Shown in pieces: positions 29,416 to 37,735 of a DNA stretch of 64,000 nt. The position numbers and the translations under genes were made by a program. The notes beneath the pieces were generated by a model. It was not told where the DNA came from. It did not search any database and saw nothing but the letters and a program-made list of their open reading frames with translations. Source of the DNA: FEN-1219 sp964503125 (GTDB lineage: Bacteria; Pseudomonadota; Gammaproteobacteria; Steroidobacterales; Rariloculaceae); contig CAZCZE010000009.1 in the NCBI GenBank assembly GCA_964503125.1, forward strand, positions 1-64,000, read 5' to 3'. Each line of letters starts with the position of its first letter. Position 1 is the stretch's first letter.

Positions 29416-30699
29416 ATGTTCCTGACCCGCAAGCACCTGTCGCGCCGCACCGTATTGAAGGGCGCGGGCGCCACGATCGCGCTGCCGATGCTGGACGCCA
29501 TGATCCCGGCCGGCACGGCTTTCGCGCAAGTTGCCGCGGCCCCAGCCACGCGGCTCGGTTTCATCTATTTCCCGCACGGCGCGTTGCAGAACGAATGGCA
29601 GCCCGCGACGACGGGGCGCAACCCGAAGTTCCCGTTCATCCTCGAGCCGCTCGAGCCCGTGCGCGACTACGTCACCATCGTCAGCGGCTTGCGCAACAAG
29701 GCCGGCGAGGGCGGAGTGCCGCATGGCATCACGCAGGAGACCTGGCTCAACTGCGTTACTCCGCGGCAACGCAACGCGCAGACGGGCGTCGGCGTCACGG
29801 CCGACCAGCTCGCGGCGCGTTACCTCCAGAAGGACACGACGCTGCCCTCGATGGAGATCTGCGGCGAGCCGGGCGGCATGATCTCGTTCCGCACGCCGAC
29901 GCAGCCGCTGCCCATGGAGGGCAATCCGCGCAAGGTATTCGTCTCGATGTTCGGCCAGGGCCAGACCAGCGAGGAACGCCAGGCCATCCTCGGAACGACG
30001 GGCAGCCTGCTCGACTACGTGACCGAGGCCACGGCGAGCCTGAACCGCAAGCTCGATGCGGCCGACCGCGTCAAGGTGAGCAGCTACTTGGACTCGGTAA
30101 GAGAGGTCGAGCAGCGCGTCGAGAGGCTCAGGGAAAGCAGCGAATCGTTGGCCAATCTCCCGGACGCGCCCGTCGGCGCGCCCGACGACTTCGGCGAGCT
30201 ACTCGACGTGCAGTTCGAGCTGTTCGCGCTCGCCTGGGAGACCAATCGCACGAACGTCGTGACGATGAAGATGGTCGAGGAAGCGAGCATGCGGGTGTAC
30301 GCGAACCTCGGCGTCCCCGACGCGTTCCACCCGACCTCGCACTGGGGCGGCTATCCCGAGCGCATCGCGAATTTGCGCAAGATCCAGAACTACCACACGG
30401 CCGTGTTCGCGAAGTTCGCGCAGCGGTTGGCGAACACGCCGGACGGCGACGGGTCCGTGCTCGATCATTCGATCATCCTGTTCGGCAGCAACATGGGCAA
30501 CAGCGACGCTCACGACGCCGACCAGTTGCCGGAAGCGTTGATCGGGCGCGGCGGGGGCTTGAAGGGCAACCAGCACCTGCGCTACCAGAAGGACACGCCG
30601 CTCGCGAACCTGCTCGTCACGATGCTCGATCGCGCGGGCGTGCCGGCCGAAGAGCTCACGAAGTTCGGCGACGCGACCGGGCCGTTCTCCGAGGTCTGA
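29416..30699 (+). CDS. Tat-exported DUF1552 protein
   Basis: A 427-residue protein of the DUF1552 family, which is almost always encoded next to a DUF1592 gene. The ATG at 29416 has AGGGAG eight bases upstream. A twin-arginine signal follows (LSRRTVLKGAGATIALPML). Conserved segments include GFIYFPHGALQNEW, SGLRNKAG and ILFGSNMGNSDAHD. The last resembles sulfatase/DUF1501-type folds. The pair may form a surface or periplasmic enzyme complex, with the DUF1592 protein as its redox partner. No reaction is established to my knowledge. Confidence 0.85.
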   Translation: MFLTRKHLSRRTVLKGAGATIALPMLDAMIPAGTAFAQVAAAPATRLGFIYFPHGALQNEWQPATTGRNPKFPFILEPLEPVRDYVTIVSGLRNKAGEGGVPHGITQETWLNCVTPRQRNAQTGVGVTADQLAARYLQKDTTLPSMEICGEPGGMISFRTPTQPLPMEGNPRKVFVSMFGQGQTSEERQAILGTTGSLLDYVTEATASLNRKLDAADRVKVSSYLDSVREVEQRVERLRESSESLANLPDAPVGAPDDFGELLDVQFELFALAWETNRTNVVTMKMVEEASMRVYANLGVPDAFHPTSHWGGYPERIANLRKIQNYHTAVFAKFAQRLANTPDGDGSVLDHSIILFGSNMGNSDAHDADQLPEALIGRGGGLKGNQHLRYQKDTPLANLLVTMLDRAGVPAEELTKFGDATGPFSEV

Positions 30700-30701
30700 C
30701 C

Positions 30702-32222
30702 ATGACCCGCACGGCGTTCCGAGCGGCCGCCTTCATCGTGTTGCCGGCGCTGCTCGTGGCGGGCTGCGGTGTCACGAGCGACCCCAGCGTCAACGAGCGC
30801 AACGCCGACGGCAGCACGCGGCTCCAGTGGGCCGTATATCAAGGTGATGCCGTCGAGGTTCGGCGGCTCATCGATGCCGGGGCCGACGTCTCGCTCGCGA
30901 ACGACTACGGCGCGACGCCCATGGGCCTGGCCGCCGAGGTGGCCGACGCCGAGATCCTTAAGCTGCTGCTCGACGCGGGCGCCGACGTCGAATCGCCGAA
31001 CGCGGATGGCATGACGGCCCTGCTGGCGGTGGCGCGAACCGGCAACGTCGACGCTGCGAAGCTGTTGCTCGACCGCGGCGCCACGATCGATGCGCGCGAA
31101 GGGTTCGGCGGCCAGACGCCGCTCATGTGGGCCGCCGCGCGGCGTCACCCGCCCATGATCGAGCTCCTGATCTTAAGCGGAGCGGAAGTCGACGCGCGCT
31201 CGGCCGTGCGCGACTACCAGCGGCACGTGCAGGCTGAAGGGCGGCCCAAAAGCCTCGATACCGGCGGCTTCACGCCGCTGCTCTATGCCGCGCGCGAGAA
31301 CTGCCTCGCCTGCGTCGACGTCCTGCTCGAGCACGGCGCCGACATCGATTTGCCGGATCCCGACGGCGTCTCGCCGTTGCACGTTGCGATCATGAACGCG
31401 AACTGGGATCTCGCGAAGCGCCTCATGGAAGCCGGCGCGGACGTGAACCAATGGAATATCTACGGCGAGGCGCCGCTGTTCACGGCCGTCGGGCAACGCT
31501 CGCGGACCGACGGCGGGCGCGCGTCGATCGACCCGCCGAACGCGACGGATGGCATGACGATCCTTCGTATGCTGCTCGAGCGGGGTGCGAACCCCAACAT
31601 GCAGCTGTTCTTCCGCCCGGCGAACGTGCGCGGCCCGACGAATACGCGCGGCTCGACGCCGCTGATCCGCGCGGCGAACTCGAACGATCGCGAAGTCGTG
31701 GAGCTACTGCTCGAGCACGGCGCCGACGCGACCGTGTACATGGCCGACCGGCAGACCCCGATCCATGCCGTTCTCGCGGGCCGAGCAGGCGAGCAGGACG
31801 CGATCGAGCTCATCAAGATCCTGCACGACGCCGGAACGGACCTGAACCCCGTCGCGCTCGTCGTCCACATTGAAGAGGTTCGCGGCGGCTCGGCTCTGCA
31901 CTACGCCGTGCGCAAGCGTTACAAGGACGTGATCCGCCTGCTCGCCTCGTACGGCATCGACATGAACCTCAAAGACCAGGACGGCCTCACGGCGCTCGAC
32001 TACACGCAGTCGCGCGGCTTCATGCCGTTCATGGCGAACCAGACGCCGCGCTACGAAGAGGAAGCGGCGCTGCTGCGCGAGCTCGGCGCGACGGTGGTCA
32101 TGGCGAAAGCCCCCGACTGGCCCGTGCTCGGCCCGCCGCAGGGCCTGTGGGTCGACATCTGGCCGCTCGGCGAGCCCGTCCTGCACGAGCCCGTCTACAC
32201 GCACGAGAGTACGGGCGATTAG
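30702..32222 (+). CDS. Ankyrin-repeat lipoprotein
   Basis: A 506-residue lipoprotein with lipobox LLVAGC and Cys24 as the likely lipid site. About ten ankyrin repeats fill most of the chain, seen as repeated TPLxxAA and VxLLLxxGAD patterns (for example VVELLLEHGADATVYM). Ankyrin stacks bind proteins, so it may scaffold the DUF1592-DUF1552 pair. It starts two bases after the DUF1552 stop. Its own stop overlaps the next coding region (ATTAG). The C-terminal 60 residues are non-repeat. Confidence 0.85.
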   Translation: MTRTAFRAAAFIVLPALLVAGCGVTSDPSVNERNADGSTRLQWAVYQGDAVEVRRLIDAGADVSLANDYGATPMGLAAEVADAEILKLLLDAGADVESPNADGMTALLAVARTGNVDAAKLLLDRGATIDAREGFGGQTPLMWAAARRHPPMIELLILSGAEVDARSAVRDYQRHVQAEGRPKSLDTGGFTPLLYAARENCLACVDVLLEHGADIDLPDPDGVSPLHVAIMNANWDLAKRLMEAGADVNQWNIYGEAPLFTAVGQRSRTDGGRASIDPPNATDGMTILRMLLERGANPNMQLFFRPANVRGPTNTRGSTPLIRAANSNDREVVELLLEHGADATVYMADRQTPIHAVLAGRAGEQDAIELIKILHDAGTDLNPVALVVHIEEVRGGSALHYAVRKRYKDVIRLLASYGIDMNLKDQDGLTALDYTQSRGFMPFMANQTPRYEEEAALLRELGATVVMAKAPDWPVLGPPQGLWVDIWPLGEPVLHEPVYTHESTGD

Positions 32223-33141
32223 CGATCGGCTCTCGTTCTCGCGCCGGCGCGCTCTCGGAGCCGGCGCCGTGGCGCTGGGCGCCGCGCTGTTCCCGTCGCT
32301 CGCCGCGCGTTCTCAGCAGCCCGCCATCACGACGACCGATCTCGGCGGCGGCGCGTTCTTGCTCCAAGGCGCCGGCTGCAACGTGCTCGCGCTGCGCGGC
32401 GACGAAGGCGCGCTCATGGTCGACGGCGGGCTTGCGGCGAACGCCGAGGCGTTGCTGCGCGCAGTGTTCGCTGCGACCGGCAACGACCGCATCCACACGC
32501 TGATCAACACTCACTGGCACCCGGAGCAGACGGGTGCGAACGAGCTCGTGGGCCGCGCGGGTGGGGCGATCTTCGCGCACGAGAAGACCGCCATGTACTT
32601 GAGCCACTCCGTCACGTCCACGCTGTTCGCCGGCCAATTGAAGCCCTTGCCGGACGTGGCACGACCGAGAGAGACGACGCGCGGCGAAGGCTCGTTCGAG
32701 TTCGCGGGCCGTAAGATCGTCTACGGCTACTTGCCGTCTGCGCACACGGACGGCGATCTTTTCGTTCACATTCCGGATTTGAATTTGCTGGCAACGGGCG
32801 GCATCGTGTCCGCGGAAGCTTGGCCGCTGCTCGACTACCGCAACGGCGCCTGGTTCGGCGGCCGCGTGCGCGCCGTCGAACGGCTCGCGGGCTTGGTCAA
32901 CGCCGACACGCGCGTGGTGCCGGCCGATGGGCGCCTGCTCTTGGGAAGCGATATCGCGCGCCAACGCGAGATCTACGACGAGCTGTTCGTGGCGCTGATC
33001 GGCTACATGAACATGGGCCTTGGCGCCGAGGACGTCGTCGCCCGCAACCCGCTCGAGATGCACGAAGGCGAGTTCGGCGATCCGTCCGTGTTTCTCGACG
33101 GGGCCTTCCGCAGCATGCAGATCGCCTACGTGCCCGACTGA
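32218..33141 (+). CDS. Tat-exported MBL-fold protein with an altered metal site
   Basis: An MBL-fold protein of about 307 residues. The frame carries a twin-arginine-like signal (FSRRRALGAGAVALGAALF) that begins before the only canonical start, GTG at 32269. No ATG, GTG or TTG lies upstream in frame. ATT at 32218 overlaps the ankyrin stop (ATTAG) and is the best candidate start. The metal motif reads THWHPEQTGANE in place of HxHxDH: Asp is Glu, and the third His is Gln. The later GHG and TGD motifs are ADG and TGG. It may bind one metal or have lost catalysis. Confidence 0.75.
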   Translation: MSDRLSFSRRRALGAGAVALGAALFPSLAARSQQPAITTTDLGGGAFLLQGAGCNVLALRGDEGALMVDGGLAANAEALLRAVFAATGNDRIHTLINTHWHPEQTGANELVGRAGGAIFAHEKTAMYLSHSVTSTLFAGQLKPLPDVARPRETTRGEGSFEFAGRKIVYGYLPSAHTDGDLFVHIPDLNLLATGGIVSAEAWPLLDYRNGAWFGGRVRAVERLAGLVNADTRVVPADGRLLLGSDIARQREIYDELFVALIGYMNMGLGAEDVVARNPLEMHEGEFGDPSVFLDGAFRSMQIAYVPD

Positions 33142-33169
33142 CGCGCAGCCACTGAGGACCGGAACGCCC

Positions 33170-34126
33170 GTGCCGATCGCCGCTCGAGCATGGTTACGGA
33201 GCACGCGGACCTTGGTTGTCGCGGTCGCGGCGGCCGCGTGCACCCCGAGCACCTCCGAGCCGCTCGGCGGCGAGACGCACTGGATCGATGTCGGAGAAGG
33301 CGAGCTGAAAGCCCAAGTATTCAAGGACGCCGGCGTCGTCGATCGCCCGATTCTCGTCGTGGTGTTGCACGGTGACCTCCCGAATCCGCGGCCGGATTAT
33401 CAATACCTTTTCGCGAAGATGCTGACGCTTCCGAACGAGCCTGAAGCGTGGGTCTCGCTCCGTGCGGCGCTTCCGCCCGACTGGAGCGATGATAGGATTG
33501 CAGCGGTCGGTTCTGCGGTCCGCGCCGCGCTCGGATCCGGCTGGAACCACCAGAGAATCGTAGCCGCCGGCATCCTTCGTCCCGGTTACACCGACCCCTC
33601 CGGCGATCGCTCCTTCGGCGACATGGGAATGGCGGTGGGGGATAACTACACGCCGGAGGTGGTCGATGCCGTGGCGACCGCTGCGCGGCGTCTCACGGCC
33701 ATGTACGACGCGAGCGCCGTGCTGCTCGTCGGCCACTCCGGGGGCGCTGCCATCGTCGCGAACCTGTTGGGGCGCCATCCGGACGCTGCGGACGCGGTGT
33801 TGTTGGTCGCGTGCGGATGCGATCCGGAAGCCTGGCGCGCTCGCATGAACGCGCAGCAGCCGGACCCGATCTGGGGTGGTCCCACTTCCAGCCTCATGCC
33901 GTTGTCGCTCGTAGACGGCGTGGCGCCGGAAGCGCGCGTACGTCTGTTAGTCGGCGAGGCAGACGATGTCGCGCTGCCCCAAGACAGTCGCAAGTACGCC
34001 GAAGCGCTCCAGGCACGAGGGATCGACGCGCGTCTCAACGTCGTTCCGGGGCTTGGCCACAACATCCTCATGACGCCCGATGCGTTCCGCGAATTGAGCG
34101 CCTTGATCGGCGATCTCGCGCAGTAA
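33170..34126 (+). CDS. Exported alpha/beta hydrolase, probable lipoprotein
   Basis: A 318-residue hydrolase that starts with GTG at 33170; the signal ends AAAACTP, so Cys24 may be lipidated. The nucleophile Ser lies in LLVGHSGGAA, the acid in LLVGEADDVALP and the His in VPGLGHNILM. It is the last gene of the DUF1592 operon, 28 bases after the MBL gene, and is probably cotranscribed. The ester or amide substrate is unknown. Esterase/lipase is the most likely class. Confidence 0.75.
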   Translation: MPIAARAWLRSTRTLVVAVAAAACTPSTSEPLGGETHWIDVGEGELKAQVFKDAGVVDRPILVVVLHGDLPNPRPDYQYLFAKMLTLPNEPEAWVSLRAALPPDWSDDRIAAVGSAVRAALGSGWNHQRIVAAGILRPGYTDPSGDRSFGDMGMAVGDNYTPEVVDAVATAARRLTAMYDASAVLLVGHSGGAAIVANLLGRHPDAADAVLLVACGCDPEAWRARMNAQQPDPIWGGPTSSLMPLSLVDGVAPEARVRLLVGEADDVALPQDSRKYAEALQARGIDARLNVVPGLGHNILMTPDAFRELSALIGDLAQ

Positions 34127-34181
34127 CGCCCGACTGACGCAAGACTCGGGGGGGACGGCCCTCTTGCCTCCGGTCGTCGGT

Positions 34182-34204
34182 CATATATATGATTCATACA
34201 TATG
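34182..34204. promoter_or_regulatory. Near-perfect palindrome over the padR start: likely PadR operator
   Basis: CATATATATGATTCATACATATG is a 23-base palindrome with a single mismatched pair around its centre. It covers a possible -10 (TATGAT, 34188-34193; -35 TTGCCT at 34164, 18-base spacer) and the ATG of the regulator gene (34202). PadR proteins bind AT-rich ATGTAT-type dyads near their own promoter, so autorepression is likely. Confidence 0.6.
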
Positions 34205-34558
34205 CCGGTCATACAGCCCAATCCGTTGGACAAGAGCGCTCTCAAGAAAGGCACGGCCGAGCTGCTCGTGCTGGCCCAGCTCGAGCAAGCGCGGCGCCAT
34301 GGCTACGAGATCGCGATCCGCATCGGCCAGCGGTCGGAAGGGGCGGTGTCGTTCAACGTCGCATCGCTGTATCCGATTCTCTACCGGCTCGAGCGGCGCG
34401 GTCTCATCGCCGGCACGTGGGTCGAGAAACCGGGCCAGCGGCGCCGGCGCTACTACAAGCTGACCGCTGCCGGGCGAAAAGTGCTGGCCGAGCAGCGCCA
34501 GAATTTCACCGACTTCATGGAAGCCATTCAGCGGGCGGGCGGTCCGGAGTATGCGTGA
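34202..34558 (+). CDS. PadR-family transcriptional regulator
   Basis: A 118-residue winged-helix regulator: GTAELLVLAQLEQARRHGYE starts the DNA-binding domain, and SLYPILYRLERRGLIAGTW is the signature recognition region. There is no ribosome site before the ATG; the upstream bases are an AT-rich palindrome. The promoter would start transcription within a few bases of the ATG, so the mRNA may be leaderless. The stop overlaps the permease gene by eight bases (ATGCGTGA). PadR-ADOP pairs are common, so it most likely controls the next gene in response to a small molecule. Confidence 0.9.
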   Translation: MPVIQPNPLDKSALKKGTAELLVLAQLEQARRHGYEIAIRIGQRSEGAVSFNVASLYPILYRLERRGLIAGTWVEKPGQRRRRYYKLTAAGRKVLAEQRQNFTDFMEAIQRAGGPEYA

Positions 34559-37295
34559 CATCAAGACATTCGTCCGCGAGCACCTCGAGCCGCTCGGGTT
34601 GCCCGCGGATCAGCAAGTCAAAATTGCCGAGGAGCTGAGCGCTCAGCTCGAAGAAATCTACGAGTCGTTGCTCGCGCGGGGGATGTCCGCGGACGAGGCG
34701 TGGCGCGAGCTCGAGAGCCAAGTGCCGTCGTGGACGGAGCTGCGGGACGAGCTCGTGCGCGCCGCGCCCGTCGGCGCCGCGGTCGTGCAAATCGAACACT
34801 CCCGTGCCGGCCGGTTTGTTGCTACCGGTCTTGGCCTCGATCTGCGCGCGAGCTGGCGACACCTCCGCAAGCACCGCGGTTTCTCCGTGACGGCAATCCT
34901 GACGCTCGCCGTTTGCCTCGGCGCCAACGCGGTCGTGTTCGCGATCGTGGACCAGGGGCTCTTGAATCCGCTCGCGGTGCCGGAACCCGACCGCATCATG
35001 ATCATGGCGAACCAGTTTCCGAAGACCCGAGCAGGGGTCAGCGACACGAGCGCGCCGCGTAACTACCACGATCGCCTGAGCGGAGTTACGGCGTTCTCGG
35101 AGCAGGCGTTGTTCAGCGGCGCGGATCACATGCTCACGCTCGACGGTGCGACGGAGCGTTTGCACGGCATGGGCGCCACGCCGTCGCTGTTTCGGTTGCT
35201 CGGCATTTCGCCGGCGCTCGGTCGCGCGTTCACGGAAGAGGAAGGCGAGCTCGGCAACGAGCAGCGCGTTATCTTGAGCCACGGTTTGTGGCAGCAGCTG
35301 TACGCCGGCGATGCCGCCGCCGTCGGCGCCGAGATCACCTTGAGCGGACGGCCGTTCACGATCGTCGGCGTGATGCCGGAGAGCTTCTCGTTCTTCGATC
35401 CGGACGCGCGTTTCTGGGTGCCGCTCACCATCACGCCGCAACAGAAGAACGACCCGCTGGCGAACTATTGGTACAACATCGGGCGGCTCGAGCCGGGCGC
35501 AACCCGCGAGCAAGCGCAACAGCAAGTCGATGCCACGAACGACGCGATGCTCGAGGAGATGCCGCAGTTCCGCGTGCGCATGGAGGAGGCCGGCTTCCAC
35601 ACGACAGTCGAGCCGCTGCAAGAGCTGCTCGTGCGCAACGTGCGAGGATCGTTGTACGCGCTGTGGGCCGGCGCCTTGTTCGTCGTGCTCATCGGCGCCG
35701 TGAATCTCTCGAACCTCGCGTTGGCTCAGTCGCGCCTGCGCGCGCGCGAGCAGGCGTTGCGCATGACGCTCGGTGCCGGGCGCACGCGGGTGGCGAGGCT
35801 GCTCGCGTTCGAAGGGCTCACGATCGCGGCCGCGGGCGGCGTGCTGGGTCTGGTCCTTGGAACCGTGGTGCTGCGCGTCATCGGCACTGCGCGCATCGAT
35901 CGATTCCTCGCGCTCGACGGGGTCGGGCTCGATTGGACGGTGGTCGGCTTCGTTCTCGCGCTGGCTCTCGTGAGCGGGCTGTTCGTCGTGCTCGCGTCGC
36001 TGGCTCACGTGAAGAACGACAACCTGGCCGACGTGCTCCGGCAGGACCGGCACACCGGCGCGAGCGGCGAGAAAGCGCGGACGACTCGTAGAACGCTCGT
36101 GGTCGCACAGGTGGGGCTCGCGTTCGTGCTGTTGGTGGGGGCGGCACTGCTCTTCACGACCGTGCGTAATCTCTTGAACGTCGACCCCGGCTTTTCCCGC
36201 GACAACATCGTCACGGGGACCCTGCCCTTCGAGGGACCACGCTACAACTACGACCAAGATGCCGTGTTTGCGACGCTCGACGGCTTTCTCGAGCGAATGC
36301 GCGGCGTTCCCGGTGTCGTGTCGGCCGGTGCGACCACGCTCATTCCGTTGCGCGGCGGCCAGGTGAACGTGCAGGCGATCTTCGTCGAGGGCAACGAGCA
36401 GGCGGCGGTAGGCGAACCGCTCGTGGCGCCGTCGTGGGCGCAGCTTACGCCGGGCTTCTTTGAAACCATGGGCACCCCGCTTACCCGAGGCAGGTATTTC
36501 GACGAACGCGACAACGCAGCGGCGCCCGGTGTCGTCATCGTCGATGAGCGATTGGCCAATCATTTTTGGCCGGACACCGATCCCATCGGCAAGCGGCTCT
36601 TCATGCCCGGCATAGACGGTAACGCGGCCGTCGTGACCGAGCGCACGAAGTGGCTCACGATCGTGGGCGTCGTGCCGGAAGTGCGGCTCTACGGACTCGC
36701 CGGAAGCGAAGGTTCGGCGGGTTCCTACTACACCTCGCATAGGCAGTCGACCCATCGCTACTACGTCTTCGCCATCAAGTCGCCGCTGGACCCTGCAATC
36801 GCGATGCGAGCGGTACGAGCCGAGCTCGCGGTACTCGATCCGGAGCTCGTGCCGTTCGACGTTCAGACAATGGTCGAGCGCACGAGCCAGTCGCTCGCGC
36901 GCGAGCGGCTAGCCATGGCGCTCGCTGTGGCGTTTGGCGGCGTCGCGTTGTTCCTCTCGGCGCTCGGGATCTACGGCGTGCTCGCGTACTTAGTCGCGCA
37001 ACGCTCGCACGAGATCGGCATCCGCATGGTCTTGGGAAGCACGGTCCGACAAGTGTTCGCGCTCGTGCTGCGCGAAGGGCTCGTGCTCGTCGCGTTCGGT
37101 CTCGTGCTCGGCGTCGCAGGCATCGCGCTGCTCGGGCGCGCGCTGCAAGGGCTCGTCTACGGCGTTGCGCCGACCGACCCCGTGCTCATCGTGCTCGTCG
37201 CGCTGGTCCTAGCCGGCACCGCGCTCGTGGCGTCGGTGCTCCCGGCGCGACGCGCGACGCAGGTGAATCCGATCGTCGTCCTCAACGCTCAATAG
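34551..37295 (+). CDS. ADOP-type ABC permease with a PadR-linked N-terminal prefix domain
   Basis: A 914-residue permease. The first 85 residues (IAEELSAQLEEIYESLLARG, then a Trp-rich turn) are the soluble 'permease prefix' domain found in ADOP proteins next to PadR genes. Two MacB_PCD/FtsX halves follow, with helices near residues 105-130, 365-400, 420-450, 475-505, 780-810 and 830-900. No ATPase is encoded nearby. It overlaps padR by eight bases and is almost certainly controlled by it. Likely a component of efflux or lipid export. The substrate is unknown. Confidence 0.85.
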   Translation: MRDIKTFVREHLEPLGLPADQQVKIAEELSAQLEEIYESLLARGMSADEAWRELESQVPSWTELRDELVRAAPVGAAVVQIEHSRAGRFVATGLGLDLRASWRHLRKHRGFSVTAILTLAVCLGANAVVFAIVDQGLLNPLAVPEPDRIMIMANQFPKTRAGVSDTSAPRNYHDRLSGVTAFSEQALFSGADHMLTLDGATERLHGMGATPSLFRLLGISPALGRAFTEEEGELGNEQRVILSHGLWQQLYAGDAAAVGAEITLSGRPFTIVGVMPESFSFFDPDARFWVPLTITPQQKNDPLANYWYNIGRLEPGATREQAQQQVDATNDAMLEEMPQFRVRMEEAGFHTTVEPLQELLVRNVRGSLYALWAGALFVVLIGAVNLSNLALAQSRLRAREQALRMTLGAGRTRVARLLAFEGLTIAAAGGVLGLVLGTVVLRVIGTARIDRFLALDGVGLDWTVVGFVLALALVSGLFVVLASLAHVKNDNLADVLRQDRHTGASGEKARTTRRTLVVAQVGLAFVLLVGAALLFTTVRNLLNVDPGFSRDNIVTGTLPFEGPRYNYDQDAVFATLDGFLERMRGVPGVVSAGATTLIPLRGGQVNVQAIFVEGNEQAAVGEPLVAPSWAQLTPGFFETMGTPLTRGRYFDERDNAAAPGVVIVDERLANHFWPDTDPIGKRLFMPGIDGNAAVVTERTKWLTIVGVVPEVRLYGLAGSEGSAGSYYTSHRQSTHRYYVFAIKSPLDPAIAMRAVRAELAVLDPELVPFDVQTMVERTSQSLARERLAMALAVAFGGVALFLSALGIYGVLAYLVAQRSHEIGIRMVLGSTVRQVFALVLREGLVLVAFGLVLGVAGIALLGRALQGLVYGVAPTDPVLIVLVALVLAGTALVASVLPARRATQVNPIVVLNAQ

Positions 37296-37360
37296 CTCGA
37301 TTGCGCGAGCTGGCGTCGTCCTGTGCTATCGTCGGTTCGTCGCCAGACGGGAGACGAACC

Positions 37361-37735
37361 TTGCGCCTGGGCTTGAAGTTCCTGCTCGCCGCCACGCTGC
37401 TCGCCTCTGCGGCCGCGTCAGCGCATCACTCGCCCGCGATGTTCGATGGACAGAAGATATTGACCTTGAAGGGCACGGTCCGCGAGTTTCAGTGGACCAG
37501 TCCGCATTCCTATATCCAACTCGTCGTGACGAACGAGGCGGGCACGGCGCAGGAGTGGAGCCTCGAGATGGGCGCGCCCCTCTACCTCTACAACCTCGGC
37601 TGGCGGCCGTCGACGCTCAAGCCCGACGACGTGCTGACCGCGACCGTCGTGCCGCTGCGCAGCGGCGCCCCCGGCGGGCTCGTGCTTGCGATCGAGACGG
37701 CCGATGGCCGCAAGTTCGGCGGTGCCCCGCCATGA
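37361..37735 (+). CDS. Small exported HH protein (DUF6152-like), second copy
   Basis: A 124-residue exported protein. TTG at 37361 is chosen because GGGAG lies eight bases upstream and the signal peptide starts there; an ATG exists at 37301 but has no ribosome site. The signal peptide ends AASA and is followed by His22-His23 (AHHSPAMFDG). Core motifs LKGTVREFQWTSPHSY and WSLEMGAPLYL match the copy at 26335-26745. The stop overlaps the next start by four bases (ATGA), again placing it directly before a W-[DE]-G-[DE] protein. Confidence 0.75.
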   Translation: MRLGLKFLLAATLLASAAASAHHSPAMFDGQKILTLKGTVREFQWTSPHSYIQLVVTNEAGTAQEWSLEMGAPLYLYNLGWRPSTLKPDDVLTATVVPLRSGAPGGLVLAIETADGRKFGGAPP

